A stretch of DNA of 25,863 nucleotides. Origin: an uncultured Gammaproteobacteria bacterium (lineage in GTDB: Bacteria > Pseudomonadota > Gammaproteobacteria > GCA-001735895). The notes under the pieces are model-generated. The model saw only the letters and a list, made by a program, of their open reading frames with translations, searched no databases and had not been told where the DNA came from. A program made the translations under genes and the position numbers. The stretch covers positions 1-25,863 of the forward strand of contig CALZHS010000023.1 of assembly GCA_945787265.1 (NCBI GenBank), read 5' to 3'. This document shows, one piece after another, positions 15,231-23,176 of this stretch. The first letter of the stretch is position 1, and each line of letters starts with the position of its first letter.

Positions 15231-15683
15231 GATATAATTATTCCAGCAGACCGAATCCAGTGGGACCTGCTATGGCAGGGCTACCTCCGGTTTTACCAGT
15301 CAAGCCTTGAGGATGAAGTCACGGACCTGCTGTGGCAGCGCATCCTGGATCCGGCGCACGATATTCAGTGCCGCGTGGCCGAGAGCGATGCCGGTGACCT
15401 GGTCGGGCTGGTGCATTTTTTCCCGCATCCACATACCTGGTATGCAAGCCCGGTCTGTTATCTCAACGATTTGTTCGTGCTGCCGTCTGTACGTGGCGCC
15501 GGCATCGGCAGATCGCTGATCGAAACGGTTGTGGACCTGGCGCAGCAGCGACAGTGGGCTGAAGTCTACTGGCACACGCAAAGCCATAACGCGGTGGCAA
15601 GAGACCTGTATGACAAGATAACAGGTGGCACCGATGGATTTATTAATTACACCATCGACGTGGCGCAGCTGGCAGCTCGATAA
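15231..15683 (+). CDS. GNAT-family N-acetyltransferase, start codon unclear
   Basis: About 150 residues with a complete GNAT fold: IQWDLLWQGYLRFYQ at the N-terminus, CYLNDLFVLPSVRGAGIGRS with the acetyl-CoA-binding RGAGIG loop, then EVYWHTQSHNAVARDLYDKI and a GFINYTI end. It should acetylate a small amine or protein in the cytoplasm; the substrate is unknown. The family usually begins M-x-I-x-I-R-x-A just before the first conserved residues, but here the frame DIIIPADRIQW has no ATG, GTG or TTG between the creatinase start region and this point. An ATG at 15220 is in the wrong frame and stops after five codons; loss of one base there would explain it. An ATT or ATA start is the alternative. 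A TATAAT at 15233-15238 lacks a matching -35. Confidence 0.7.
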   Translation, partial: DIIIPADRIQWDLLWQGYLRFYQSSLEDEVTDLLWQRILDPAHDIQCRVAESDAGDLVGLVHFFPHPHTWYASPVCYLNDLFVLPSVRGAGIGRSLIETVVDLAQQRQWAEVYWHTQSHNAVARDLYDKITGGTDGFINYTIDVAQLAAR

Positions 15684-15704
15684 CCTGGCCAGGCGCAGCG
15701 TAAG

Positions 15705-17417
15705 TCACGAGGTGGGTTCGCCGTCATTTTCCGGAAGCGTAAACCAGAAGGTACTGCCCTGCCCTTCACCTTCCGATACGATCCAGATTCTGCCACCATG
15801 AACCTCGATGATTCGCTTGATCAGGGCAAGCCCGATTCCGGTACCTTCGATCCCGGCGTCAAGTCGATCAAACAGGTTAAACACCCTGTCCTGGTACTCG
15901 GGGGCAATGCCGATACCGTTATCGCGTACAAAACAGCGAACCTCGCCATTGTTTCGCTGCGCACCGATTTCAATACGGGGTGATTCCTGGGCTCCCATGA
16001 ACTTGATCGCGTTATCGATAAGGTTCTGAAAAACTTCGCGCAGCCGGCCCGCGTCGCCGACAATCGTCGGCATATCGGAAGCAACCTGGATATCGACCTC
16101 CTGATGTTCAACCTGCATCGCAACGCCCTCCAGCGCTTCCTGTACCAGCTGGTTCAGGTCCAGGCTTTCAGGGGCGTTAATTTGACGCCCGACTCGACTT
16201 AATTCGAGCAGCTCCTCCAGCAGCCGGGCCATCTTGTCGGCGGCATCACCGATCTGATCCGCATCACGCTCGATTGCCTCGGCGTCCTGAGCGTCAATAT
16301 CTTTTTGCAGTAAACCGAGAAATCCCTTGATCGTGACCAGTGGCGCCTTGAGATCATGTGAAACGGTGTAGTTAAAGCGCTCAAGTTCGATATTCTGACT
16401 AAGCAGCTCTGCATTCTTGCGCTCGATTTCGTTGGCACGCTGTTCCAGCTCTTTGTTTTTATCTGCTATCTGAAACAGCAGCTGCCGCTGGCGGTAAATG
16501 AAAAACGTCGCCCCCGCGATCAGCAGCGTTACCAGCAGGGCAACTGCATAGTAATTAAGCCTGGAATGCGTAATCGAGTGCTGAAAATCATCGACCGATA
16601 TACCGATCGCAACAACGAGCGGAAAATCAGGGACCTCGCGGTAAGCATAGTGTCGCGTAACACCATCGACGACACTGGTTTGCAGATACTGCCCAATCGG
16701 GCTTTCCTCGAGTCGCTGCCAGATCTGGGATCCACTAATATTCTGACCAGGCCCCCTGGAGCCATAGGAAGACCTGGAGCGAACGAACTTGTCCTTGCCC
16801 ACCAGGGTCGCGGAGCTCTTGGGCCCCAACTGCATGGCGTTGAAAAAACCGGTAATATTATCCGCTTCGAGCGCAAGGAAAATAACGCCCCCGAACTCGC
16901 CATCGGGTTTCTCGTAGCGTCGCACCAGCCTGACAATCAGCTCGCCGCTATTGCGTCCCATGTGCAGTTTTGATATCAGCAGTTCGTCAGCTTTCGCGTC
17001 CTTTTGAAACTTGAAATAATCCCGGTCACTGGCCGTCGTTCCGGGCTTGATCTCATGGTCCGACACCATTAACGGAGTACCGTTCTCGTCGATGATCGTA
17101 ATATGCGAGGCAATCGATTTATTGAGCGGGACTTCATCCATCAATTGCTCGATTCTGGCAGTATCGTAATTGCGAAGGTATTCGCGCCGCACGAGTTTCA
17201 GGTAGGCATCGCCATACTGGAAAATTCCAACGACATGGCTTTCAAAAAATACAGCAATCCGGTTTGCCTGCTCAGCCACATCACTAAAGCGATTTTCTTC
17301 TTCCCGCACGACGAAGTTGTGCAAAACAATCCAGACCAGCAGCGACAACATGACACCCGTGGTCAGGTATAGACTGCCAGATGGTGTGATAAAACGTTTT
17401 TCGTTAGCCCTGTTCAA
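15705..17417 (-). CDS. Membrane-bound sensor histidine kinase with dCache sensor
   Basis: A 570-residue inner-membrane kinase. Two membrane helices (about 17-36 and 289-308) enclose a periplasmic double-Cache domain (about 40-285, with SDRDYFKFQKDAK and RNSGELIVRLVRRYEKPDGEFGG). A cytoplasmic coiled coil (about 310-350) leads to a HisKA domain with the phosphorylated His354 in YTVSHDLKAPL, and an ATPase domain with N-box NLIDNAIKF (465-473), G1 DNGIGI (499-504), F-box VFNLFDRL and G2 GTGIGLALI (525-533). No HAMP, receiver or PAS domain is present and no response regulator lies nearby. The start is a TTG at 17417; an in-frame stop upstream and the membrane helix just downstream leave little choice. 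It is divergent from soxB. The ligand is unknown; dCache domains often bind amino acids, amines or organic acids. Confidence 0.9.
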   Translation of the reverse strand: MNRANEKRFITPSGSLYLTTGVMLSLLVWIVLHNFVVREEENRFSDVAEQANRIAVFFESHVVGIFQYGDAYLKLVRREYLRNYDTARIEQLMDEVPLNKSIASHITIIDENGTPLMVSDHEIKPGTTASDRDYFKFQKDAKADELLISKLHMGRNSGELIVRLVRRYEKPDGEFGGVIFLALEADNITGFFNAMQLGPKSSATLVGKDKFVRSRSSYGSRGPGQNISGSQIWQRLEESPIGQYLQTSVVDGVTRHYAYREVPDFPLVVAIGISVDDFQHSITHSRLNYYAVALLVTLLIAGATFFIYRQRQLLFQIADKNKELEQRANEIERKNAELLSQNIELERFNYTVSHDLKAPLVTIKGFLGLLQKDIDAQDAEAIERDADQIGDAADKMARLLEELLELSRVGRQINAPESLDLNQLVQEALEGVAMQVEHQEVDIQVASDMPTIVGDAGRLREVFQNLIDNAIKFMGAQESPRIEIGAQRNNGEVRCFVRDNGIGIAPEYQDRVFNLFDRLDAGIEGTGIGLALIKRIIEVHGGRIWIVSEGEGQGSTFWFTLPENDGEPTS

Positions 17418-17577
17418 GCGAATTTTTTCAGCGTTGGAAGCTGCGGTAAGTAAATCTCAATCTTCAAGCAACCGCACGGTTAAATCGTAATATAACCCGA
17501 AACTCCTGGCTTTCCCCGTTTTTGTGCTGCAAAACTCAAACTAGCCGATTATCGCCATTTCAGGCCAACCGATGCAT

Positions 17578-17606
17578 GTCGTTTATGTGCTCTGGCAAGT
17601 CGTTTA
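17578..17606 (+). repeat. Direct repeat GTCGTTTA, candidate activator site for soxBDAG
   Basis: GTCGTTTA occurs at 17578-17585 and again at 17599-17606, 21 bases apart start to start, that is two helical turns on one DNA face. The second copy ends four bases before the -35 element of the promoter. Direct repeats in this position are typical of AraC-family activators; the regulator itself is not in the window. Confidence 0.45.
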
Positions 17607-17610
17607 CCGG

Positions 17611-17639
17611 TTGACTGCAGCCAACGTATTCTGTTTAAA
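17611..17639 (+). promoter_or_regulatory. Candidate sigma-70 promoter of the soxBDAG operon
   Basis: TTGACT (17611-17616) and TTTAAA (17634-17639) are 17 bases apart, matching at five and four of six positions. The leader to the soxB ATG would be about 95 bases. The weak -10 together with adjoining direct repeats suggests an activated promoter. Confidence 0.5.
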
Positions 17640-17740
17640 CTTGAATCACGCACTGAACACTCTTCCTTGCCGGCAATTTCGCTGGCACAGGGTGGCTGAC
17701 ACCGGGTATTCTTTGCGCCGACGCAACCAACACGACGCTT

Positions 17741-18994
17741 ATGCATTATTCAGGATTCAGCCTGCTCAAACAGGCACTTACCGGTAACCGCGGCTGGACC
17801 AGGGCCTGGCGTAACCTTGAGCCCAGAAAACGCTACGACGTCATCATTATCGGCGGCGGCGGCCATGGCCTCGCGACGGCCTATTACCTGGCGAAACTGC
17901 ACGGCATAACCAACGTCGCGGTTCTGGAGAAAGGTTACATCGGTGGCGGCAACACGGGTCGTAACACCACCATAGTGCGCTCCAACTACATGCTCAACCC
18001 GAACGCACAGTTCTACGAGCATTCAATGAAATTGTGGGAAGGATTAAGCCAGGACCTGAACTACAACGTGATGTTCAGCCAGCGGGGTGTGTTAAACCTG
18101 ATTCATACCGATGCCCAACGCGACGCTTTCGCGCGCCGCGGTAACGCACTGCGATTGAACGGCATCGATGCCGTCATGCATGACCTGGACGGTGTTAAAA
18201 AACTGATGCCGCATCTCGATTTCTCGAACAACACGCGTTTCCCGGTGCAGGGCGGACTGGCACAGCCGCGCGGTGGCACTGCGCGTCACGATGCGGTCGC
18301 CTGGGGTTACGCGCGTGCGGCTGATCGCCTCGGGGTTGAAATATTTCAAAAGTGCGAAGTTACCGCCATCAAACGTAAAGGTGACAAGGTCGTCACTGTT
18401 GAAACGACGCGCGGTCCAATCGAAGCGGGCCAGGTCGGCGTTGCGGTCGCGGGTAACTCGAGCCGTTTGTTTAATATGGTCGGCATGAAACTTCCGATTG
18501 AATCACATGTGCTGCAGGCCTTCGTCACCGAGGGCATCAAGCCGCTGGTGGATACGGTTTGCACCTTTGGCGCGGGTCACTTTTATATCAGCCAGTCAGA
18601 CAAGGGTGGGCTGGTTTTCGGCGGTGATCTCGATGGCTGGAATACCTATGCACAGCGTGGCAACCTGCCAACTTTTAATCACGTGGTTGCCGGTGGCGTG
18701 ACGATGATGCCCTGCCTTGCGCGCCTCAGGGTGTTACGGCAATGGGGGGGCGTTATGGATATGTCGATGGATGGCTCGCCGATCATCGGCAAAACCCCGA
18801 TTGATAACCTCTACCTGAACGGGGGCTGGTGTTACGGTGGTTTCAAGGCCACACCGGCCTCGGGCTGGGTTTTTGCGCATACCATCGCGCACGACAAGCC
18901 ACATGCGCTCAATGCTGAGTTTACGCTGGAACGTTTCCGCGAAGGCAATCTCATCGACGAGAAAGGCGTAGGCGCGTCGCCTAAATCACACTAG
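17741..18994 (+). CDS. soxB: Sarcosine oxidase subunit beta (heterotetrameric)
   Basis: A 417-residue flavoprotein of the DAO family, close to full-length SoxB subunits including the MHYSGFSLLKQAL lead and W-x-x-x-W before the dinucleotide-binding motif DVIIIGGGGHGLATAYYLAK (33-52). GGGNTGRNTTIVRSNY (68-83) and the C-terminal NGGWCYGGFKATPASGWVFA are hallmarks. The beta subunit binds FAD and, through a conserved histidine in the ARHDAVAWGY region (His183), the covalent FMN at the interface with alpha, and it holds the sarcosine oxidation site. With SoxA, D and G it converts sarcosine, oxygen and tetrahydrofolate to glycine, hydrogen peroxide and 5,10-methylene-tetrahydrofolate in the cytoplasm. 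It is the first gene of soxBDAG. Confidence 0.95.
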   Translation: MHYSGFSLLKQALTGNRGWTRAWRNLEPRKRYDVIIIGGGGHGLATAYYLAKLHGITNVAVLEKGYIGGGNTGRNTTIVRSNYMLNPNAQFYEHSMKLWEGLSQDLNYNVMFSQRGVLNLIHTDAQRDAFARRGNALRLNGIDAVMHDLDGVKKLMPHLDFSNNTRFPVQGGLAQPRGGTARHDAVAWGYARAADRLGVEIFQKCEVTAIKRKGDKVVTVETTRGPIEAGQVGVAVAGNSSRLFNMVGMKLPIESHVLQAFVTEGIKPLVDTVCTFGAGHFYISQSDKGGLVFGGDLDGWNTYAQRGNLPTFNHVVAGGVTMMPCLARLRVLRQWGGVMDMSMDGSPIIGKTPIDNLYLNGGWCYGGFKATPASGWVFAHTIAHDKPHALNAEFTLERFREGNLIDEKGVGASPKSH

Positions 18995-19005
18995 GAGGGA
19001 TTGAT

Positions 19006-19287
19006 ATGCTAAGAATCGAATGCCCCTGGTGCGGGGTACGTAACGAAGACGAATTCTCCTATGGTGGTGATGCGACGGTCGAACGACCCTCCGATAACGC
19101 CTCCGGGGACGACTGGTATGACTACGTTTATACGCGCAACAATCCGGCAGGCCCCCATCGCGAATACTGGCATCACGTGAACGGCTGCCGCGCCTGGCTC
19201 GCAGTTGAGCGTGACACCGTCACGCACGAAATATTCAGCGTCGCTCCGGCTTCACCCAATCTCCCGGCTCCCGGCAAGGAGGCCTGA
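19006..19287 (+). CDS. soxD: Sarcosine oxidase subunit delta
   Basis: A 93-residue zinc-binding subunit of tetrameric sarcosine oxidase. The zinc ligands expected from the known structure are present: Cys6 and Cys9 in ECPWCGVR and His57 with Cys61 in WHHVNGC, a spacing identical to the His59/Cys63 pair of the characterised enzyme as I recall it. The EFSYGGDA and REYWHH segments are typical. It has a structural role, packing against the alpha subunit. A strong AGGAGGGA ribosome binding site precedes the ATG, 11 bases after the soxB stop. It lies between soxB and soxA, the usual order. Confidence 0.94.
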   Translation: MLRIECPWCGVRNEDEFSYGGDATVERPSDNASGDDWYDYVYTRNNPAGPHREYWHHVNGCRAWLAVERDTVTHEIFSVAPASPNLPAPGKEA

Positions 19288-19292
19288 TCGAT

Positions 19293-22286
19293 ATGAGCCA
19301 GCAATACCGTACCAGCAGCGGCGGGCTCATCGATCGCGGTCGTTCGATCAGCTTTACCTTCGATGGTAAACCGTACCAGGGCTACGACGGTGACACGCTC
19401 GCGTCCGCACTGCTTGCCAACGGGGTACGCCTGGTGGGACGCAGTTTCAAGTACCATCGCCCGCGCGGAATCCAGACCGCCGGTTCCGAAGAACCCAACG
19501 CGATCGTCGAGTTGCGCAGCGGACCGCGCAAAGAGCCGAATACGCGTGCAACGACAATCGAGCTCTATGACGGTCTGGTTGCCAAAAGTCAGAACCGCTG
19601 GCCTTCGCTGGCCTTCGACGTAATGTCGATCAACAACCTGTTTTCACCCCTGTTATCGGCCGGCTTTTACTACAAGACCTTTATGTGGCCCGCTTCATTC
19701 TGGACCAACGTCTACGAACATGTGATCCGCCGCGCGGCTGGCCTCGGGACTGCACCAACCGAGCCCGATCCTGACTTCTACGAACAGTGTCACCAACACT
19801 GTGATGTGCTGGTCGTCGGCGCAGGTCCCGCCGGGTTAGCGGCCGCGCTGGCGGCGGCAAGGGCTGATGCACGGGTCATTCTGGTGGACGAACACCCGCG
19901 CGTGGGCGGATCGCTCAACAACGAAAACGTTTCCATCAACGGCAAACCCGGCAGCGACTGGGCGCTTGAAGTTTATGAAATGCTTCAGGAAATGGAGAAT
20001 GTCCAGGTTTTCACGCGCACGACCCTGTTCGGTTACTACGACCATAACGTGGTCGCGGCGATCGAAAAGGTCAGTGACCACATGCCGGTCCCGCACAAGG
20101 GTCACCCGCGCCAGCGCATGTGGACTTTCTACCCGGATCGGGTCGTCCTCGCAACCGGCGCAACCGAACGGCCACTGGTTTTCGGCAACAACGACAAGCC
20201 CGGCGTCATGCTCGCCTCGGCCGCCAGGGCCTTCGTTAATCGCTATGGCGTCAAACCCGGCAGACGCGCCGTGATTACAACCAACAATAATGACGCCTAC
20301 CGTACCGCGATCGATTTGCATCACGCCGGGGTTAGCGTTGCCGCGGTTGTCGATTCCCGCCGACACCCTGACTCTCCGCTGGCAGGCGAGCTCGAAAAAC
20401 TGGCGATCCGCCTGTTGACAGGTAGCACCGTCGGTTCTGCCGAGGGTGGGCGACACGTGACCCACGCCCAGATTGTCACCACGCTCGGGGACACGCTTGA
20501 ACCCGAACGTATTGACTGTGACCTGATCGCCTGTTCCGGTGGCTGGAATCCAAACGTCCATCTGCACAGCCAGTCCGGCGCCAAACCGGTTTACGATGAG
20601 TCAATCTTGAGCTTCGTACCCGGTAAGTCACGCCAGGCGGAGGTATCGGTCGGTGCCGCAAAGGGCAGTTTCAGCCTGCAGGAATGCCTTGCGCAAGGCA
20701 CCACCGCGGGAACCGCGGCGGCCAGGCAGACCGGTTTCAAGTCCAGGAAAATGGCAACGGCCAAGGTAGAAAATGAAGGTGAGTATGCGATCGAGGCATT
20801 GTGGATTTCCCCGACGCCTTACAACAAGACCTACAAGCAGTTTGTCGATCAGCAGAACGACGTCAAGGCCAGCGACGTGGTACTGGCCCAGCAGGAGGGT
20901 TTCGACTCGGTCGAGCTACTCAAGCGCTACACCACCCAGGGCATGGCGACCGACCAGGGCAAGACCAGTAACGTCAACGCACTGGCGATACTCGCCTGCC
21001 AGCGTGGTGAACCTTTACCCGAAGTTGGCATTACTACCTTTCGACCACCCTACGTACCGGTAGCGATGGGGGTTTTCGCCGGGCATACCGTTGGTTCCGA
21101 TTTCATGCCGGTGCGGCGCACGGCAATTCATGACTGGAACACCAGGCAGGGCGCTGTCTTCGTCGAAGCCGGCCTGTGGCTGCGGGCACGTTATTACCCG
21201 CAAATGCCGGGCGACACGATGAACGATTGCTACATTCGTGAAACCGAGGCAACCCGCAATAATGTCGCGATCGTCGACGTGACCTCGCTCGGCAAGATCG
21301 ACATCCAGGGGCCCGACACAGCTGAATTTTTAAATCGACTTTATATCAACAACTGGCTCAAGCTGCCCGTGGGCAAGGTACGCTATGGTGCAATGCTGCG
21401 CGAAGACGGAATGGTTTTTGACGATGGTACAACTTCGCGTCTCGGCGAGAATCACTTCTTCATGACCACCACTACTGCCAATGCCGCATCAGTGCTGGCG
21501 CACATGGAGCAGTATCACCAGATCGAATGGCCCGAGTTCGACGTCGTGTTTTGCTCGGTAACCGAGCAATGGACCGGCATCGCGGTCGCGGGGCCCAACA
21601 GCCGTAAACTGCTGGAACAGGTAATCGACATCGACATCAGCAACGAGGCCTTCCCGTTCATGAGTGTCAGCGAATGCATGATAAACAATATTCCCGCGCG
21701 CCTGTTCAGGATATCGTTTTCTGGTGAACTGGCCTATGAAATCAACGTGCCCGCTGACTATGGCGAGCAGGCCTGGCTCGACCTGCTCGAGGCCGGCAAG
21801 GAGATGGGTGTGTCGGTGTACGGTACCGAGGCACTCGGTACCATGCGTATCGAGAAGGGTCACGTCGCGGGCTCCGAACTGGACGGTCGCACCACGGCGA
21901 AAGACCTGGGTCTTGAAGGCATGGCCAACCGGCAAAAGCATTTCATCGGCAAGCACAACTCCGAGCGACCGGCCCTGGTTGGCGAAGGGCGTTTGCAGGT
22001 GGTCGGGCTCAAGTCACTGGTACCGGACAGGAATCTGCGCATCGGTGCGCACCTGGTTGACCCGAAGGTCAAGCTGGAGACCGTGAGCCAGTCGCAAGGT
22101 CATGTAACCGCGACAACCTACAGCCCGCAGCTTGGCTGCGGCATCGCGCTCGGCCTGCTGCGGGATGGAGCTACGCGGCATGGAGAACAGATCGAGGCAG
22201 TGTTTCCGCTCGATGACGAAACGCTCAGCGTCGAGGTCTGCCACCCGGTATTCATCGATCCCGACGGAGAACTCGTTCGTGCCTGA
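19293..22286 (+). CDS. soxA: Sarcosine oxidase subunit alpha
   Basis: A 997-residue subunit with the full domain set of SoxA: an N-terminal ferredoxin-like domain without iron-sulfur cysteines (about 15-95, SFKYHRPRGIQTAG), an NAD-binding Rossmann domain starting CDVLVVGAGPAGLAAALAA (170-188), and a C-terminal aminomethyltransferase (GcvT-like) half from about residue 605, where tetrahydrofolate accepts the one-carbon unit. Length matches the family (about 965-1000). The imine made at the beta subunit is channelled to this folate site, forming 5,10-methylene-tetrahydrofolate. The ATG is five bases after soxD; its AAGGAGG ribosome binding site overlaps the soxD end, so translation is probably coupled. 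The frame is intact throughout. Confidence 0.95.
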   Translation: MSQQYRTSSGGLIDRGRSISFTFDGKPYQGYDGDTLASALLANGVRLVGRSFKYHRPRGIQTAGSEEPNAIVELRSGPRKEPNTRATTIELYDGLVAKSQNRWPSLAFDVMSINNLFSPLLSAGFYYKTFMWPASFWTNVYEHVIRRAAGLGTAPTEPDPDFYEQCHQHCDVLVVGAGPAGLAAALAAARADARVILVDEHPRVGGSLNNENVSINGKPGSDWALEVYEMLQEMENVQVFTRTTLFGYYDHNVVAAIEKVSDHMPVPHKGHPRQRMWTFYPDRVVLATGATERPLVFGNNDKPGVMLASAARAFVNRYGVKPGRRAVITTNNNDAYRTAIDLHHAGVSVAAVVDSRRHPDSPLAGELEKLAIRLLTGSTVGSAEGGRHVTHAQIVTTLGDTLEPERIDCDLIACSGGWNPNVHLHSQSGAKPVYDESILSFVPGKSRQAEVSVGAAKGSFSLQECLAQGTTAGTAAARQTGFKSRKMATAKVENEGEYAIEALWISPTPYNKTYKQFVDQQNDVKASDVVLAQQEGFDSVELLKRYTTQGMATDQGKTSNVNALAILACQRGEPLPEVGITTFRPPYVPVAMGVFAGHTVGSDFMPVRRTAIHDWNTRQGAVFVEAGLWLRARYYPQMPGDTMNDCYIRETEATRNNVAIVDVTSLGKIDIQGPDTAEFLNRLYINNWLKLPVGKVRYGAMLREDGMVFDDGTTSRLGENHFFMTTTTANAASVLAHMEQYHQIEWPEFDVVFCSVTEQWTGIAVAGPNSRKLLEQVIDIDISNEAFPFMSVSECMINNIPARLFRISFSGELAYEINVPADYGEQAWLDLLEAGKEMGVSVYGTEALGTMRIEKGHVAGSELDGRTTAKDLGLEGMANRQKHFIGKHNSERPALVGEGRLQVVGLKSLVPDRNLRIGAHLVDPKVKLETVSQSQGHVTATTYSPQLGCGIALGLLRDGATRHGEQIEAVFPLDDETLSVEVCHPVFIDPDGELVRA

Positions 22287-22890
22287 TAGACAAGACTTGC
22301 CGCAACGCGTATCGCCACTGTTACCGGCAGATGGTGAATTTATTATCGACTACAAGAATGTCCGCCTGGCTGAACGCAAGGCGTTGACCGCGATCCAGGT
22401 GCTGGCATTCAATGGCAAGCTCCCGGATGTTGCGTCGGCAATAGGTTCGGCAGTTGGCATCAATTGCTCGACCCGACCCGGCATCGTCAATTCCGATGGC
22501 AAGACCCAGGTCTGCTGGAACGGGCCGAATAGCTGGATGATTATTTGTAGTGACGCAGAAACCGGACGTGCGCCTGGCGAATTATTCAAAACACTGCAGG
22601 ATGCGGTAGGTGGGTTGGGGGCGGTAGTCGATCAAAGCCACGGCCGCTGCGGATTGCGTCTCAGTGGTTCACGCGCTCGCCAGGTAATGGCAAAAAACAC
22701 GGCAATCGACTTGCATCCGCGTGCATTTGGTCCGGGTCAGTGCGCAATGACTTCAGTGGCGCATATGAATGCAACGATCATCCAGGTTGACGATACCCCG
22801 ACTTACGATTTATTCGTGATACGCAGCCTGGCGCGTTCCTTTGCGCATGCCATCGAGCACGCCTGCCAGGAATTCGCAAGCGAAGGGTAA
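22279..22890 (+). CDS. soxG: Sarcosine oxidase subunit gamma
   Basis: A 203-residue protein corresponding to SoxG in size and position, related to the folate-binding fold of GcvT: VCWNGPNSWMIIC, VVDQSHGRCGLRLSGSRARQVMAK, DLHPRAFGPGQCAMTSVAHMNATI and the C-terminal YDLFVIRSLARSFAHAI are characteristic of gamma subunits. It caps the alpha subunit and has no catalytic site of its own. The chosen start is the GTG at 22279, which overlaps the soxA stop by eight bases and gives the expected length; the open frame upstream of it only shadows soxA. This is the last gene of the operon; no folD, purU or glyA gene follows in the window. Confidence 0.9.
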   Translation: MPDRQDLPQRVSPLLPADGEFIIDYKNVRLAERKALTAIQVLAFNGKLPDVASAIGSAVGINCSTRPGIVNSDGKTQVCWNGPNSWMIICSDAETGRAPGELFKTLQDAVGGLGAVVDQSHGRCGLRLSGSRARQVMAKNTAIDLHPRAFGPGQCAMTSVAHMNATIIQVDDTPTYDLFVIRSLARSFAHAIEHACQEFASEG

Positions 22891-22895
22891 CCCGA

Positions 22896-23159
22896 TTATC
22901 GCAGCGCTTTCAGGTTGGAAATCAACAGGTCGCGCTTACGATGCATTTCCTCCTCGATCTGGTGCGCCAGGTCGAGTTCGAGTCCGCAACACTGAGCCGC
23001 GGTCATTACCTGATTCTTGGTTGTCTTTCTGACCGTCTTCACCAGCAATCGAGTTACAATGTTCTTAACCTCTTCTTTTTCCGAGTCTGACAGGTCATGA
23101 TTCGCCAGGGCCGATATAATTGACTCGGTTGTATCTTCAATAGAACTTTGGACTGACAT
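22896..23159 (-). CDS. Small hypothetical protein (87 residues)
   Basis: I do not recognise this gene. ATG 23159 is preferred over a longer frame that would run back into the upstream gene, because GGGGA stands five bases before it. The protein is soluble, charged and predicted by eye to be all-helical (SDSEKEEVKNIVTRLLVKTVRKTTKNQ), with two adjacent cysteines (AAQCCGLE) and an EEEMHRKRDLLISNLKALR end. It starts 17 bases after the trans-sulfuration enzyme gene on the same strand, so the two are probably cotranscribed. It ends five bases from soxG, convergently. Confidence 0.6.
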   Translation of the reverse strand: MSVQSSIEDTTESIISALANHDLSDSEKEEVKNIVTRLLVKTVRKTTKNQVMTAAQCCGLELDLAHQIEEEMHRKRDLLISNLKALR

Positions 23160-23176
23160 AATTTTTCCCCATTTAT

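Larger units (their letters stand above)
17418..17740. other. 323-base divergent intergenic region between the histidine kinase and soxB
   Basis: This is the only long non-coding stretch in the window. It holds an 8-base direct repeat and a good plus-strand promoter (listed separately), a roughly 100-base soxB leader, and a small hairpin TTGCG-CCGA-CGCAA (17713-17726) shortly before the soxB ATG. No small gene was recognised, and the soxB start has no strong ribosome binding site. Confidence 0.6.

Noticed and set aside
17713..17726. Hairpin before soxB as a terminator or riboswitch
   Set aside because: A five-base stem without a T-run or any known riboswitch core is too weak to claim.
19836..20567. 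243-codon minus-strand frame inside soxA
   Set aside because: It lies opposite the well-conserved NAD-binding region of soxA and shows no family features.
22132..22278. Upstream extension of the soxG frame
   Set aside because: It overlaps the conserved end of soxA and does not resemble SoxG; the GTG at 22279 gives the usual SoxG length.
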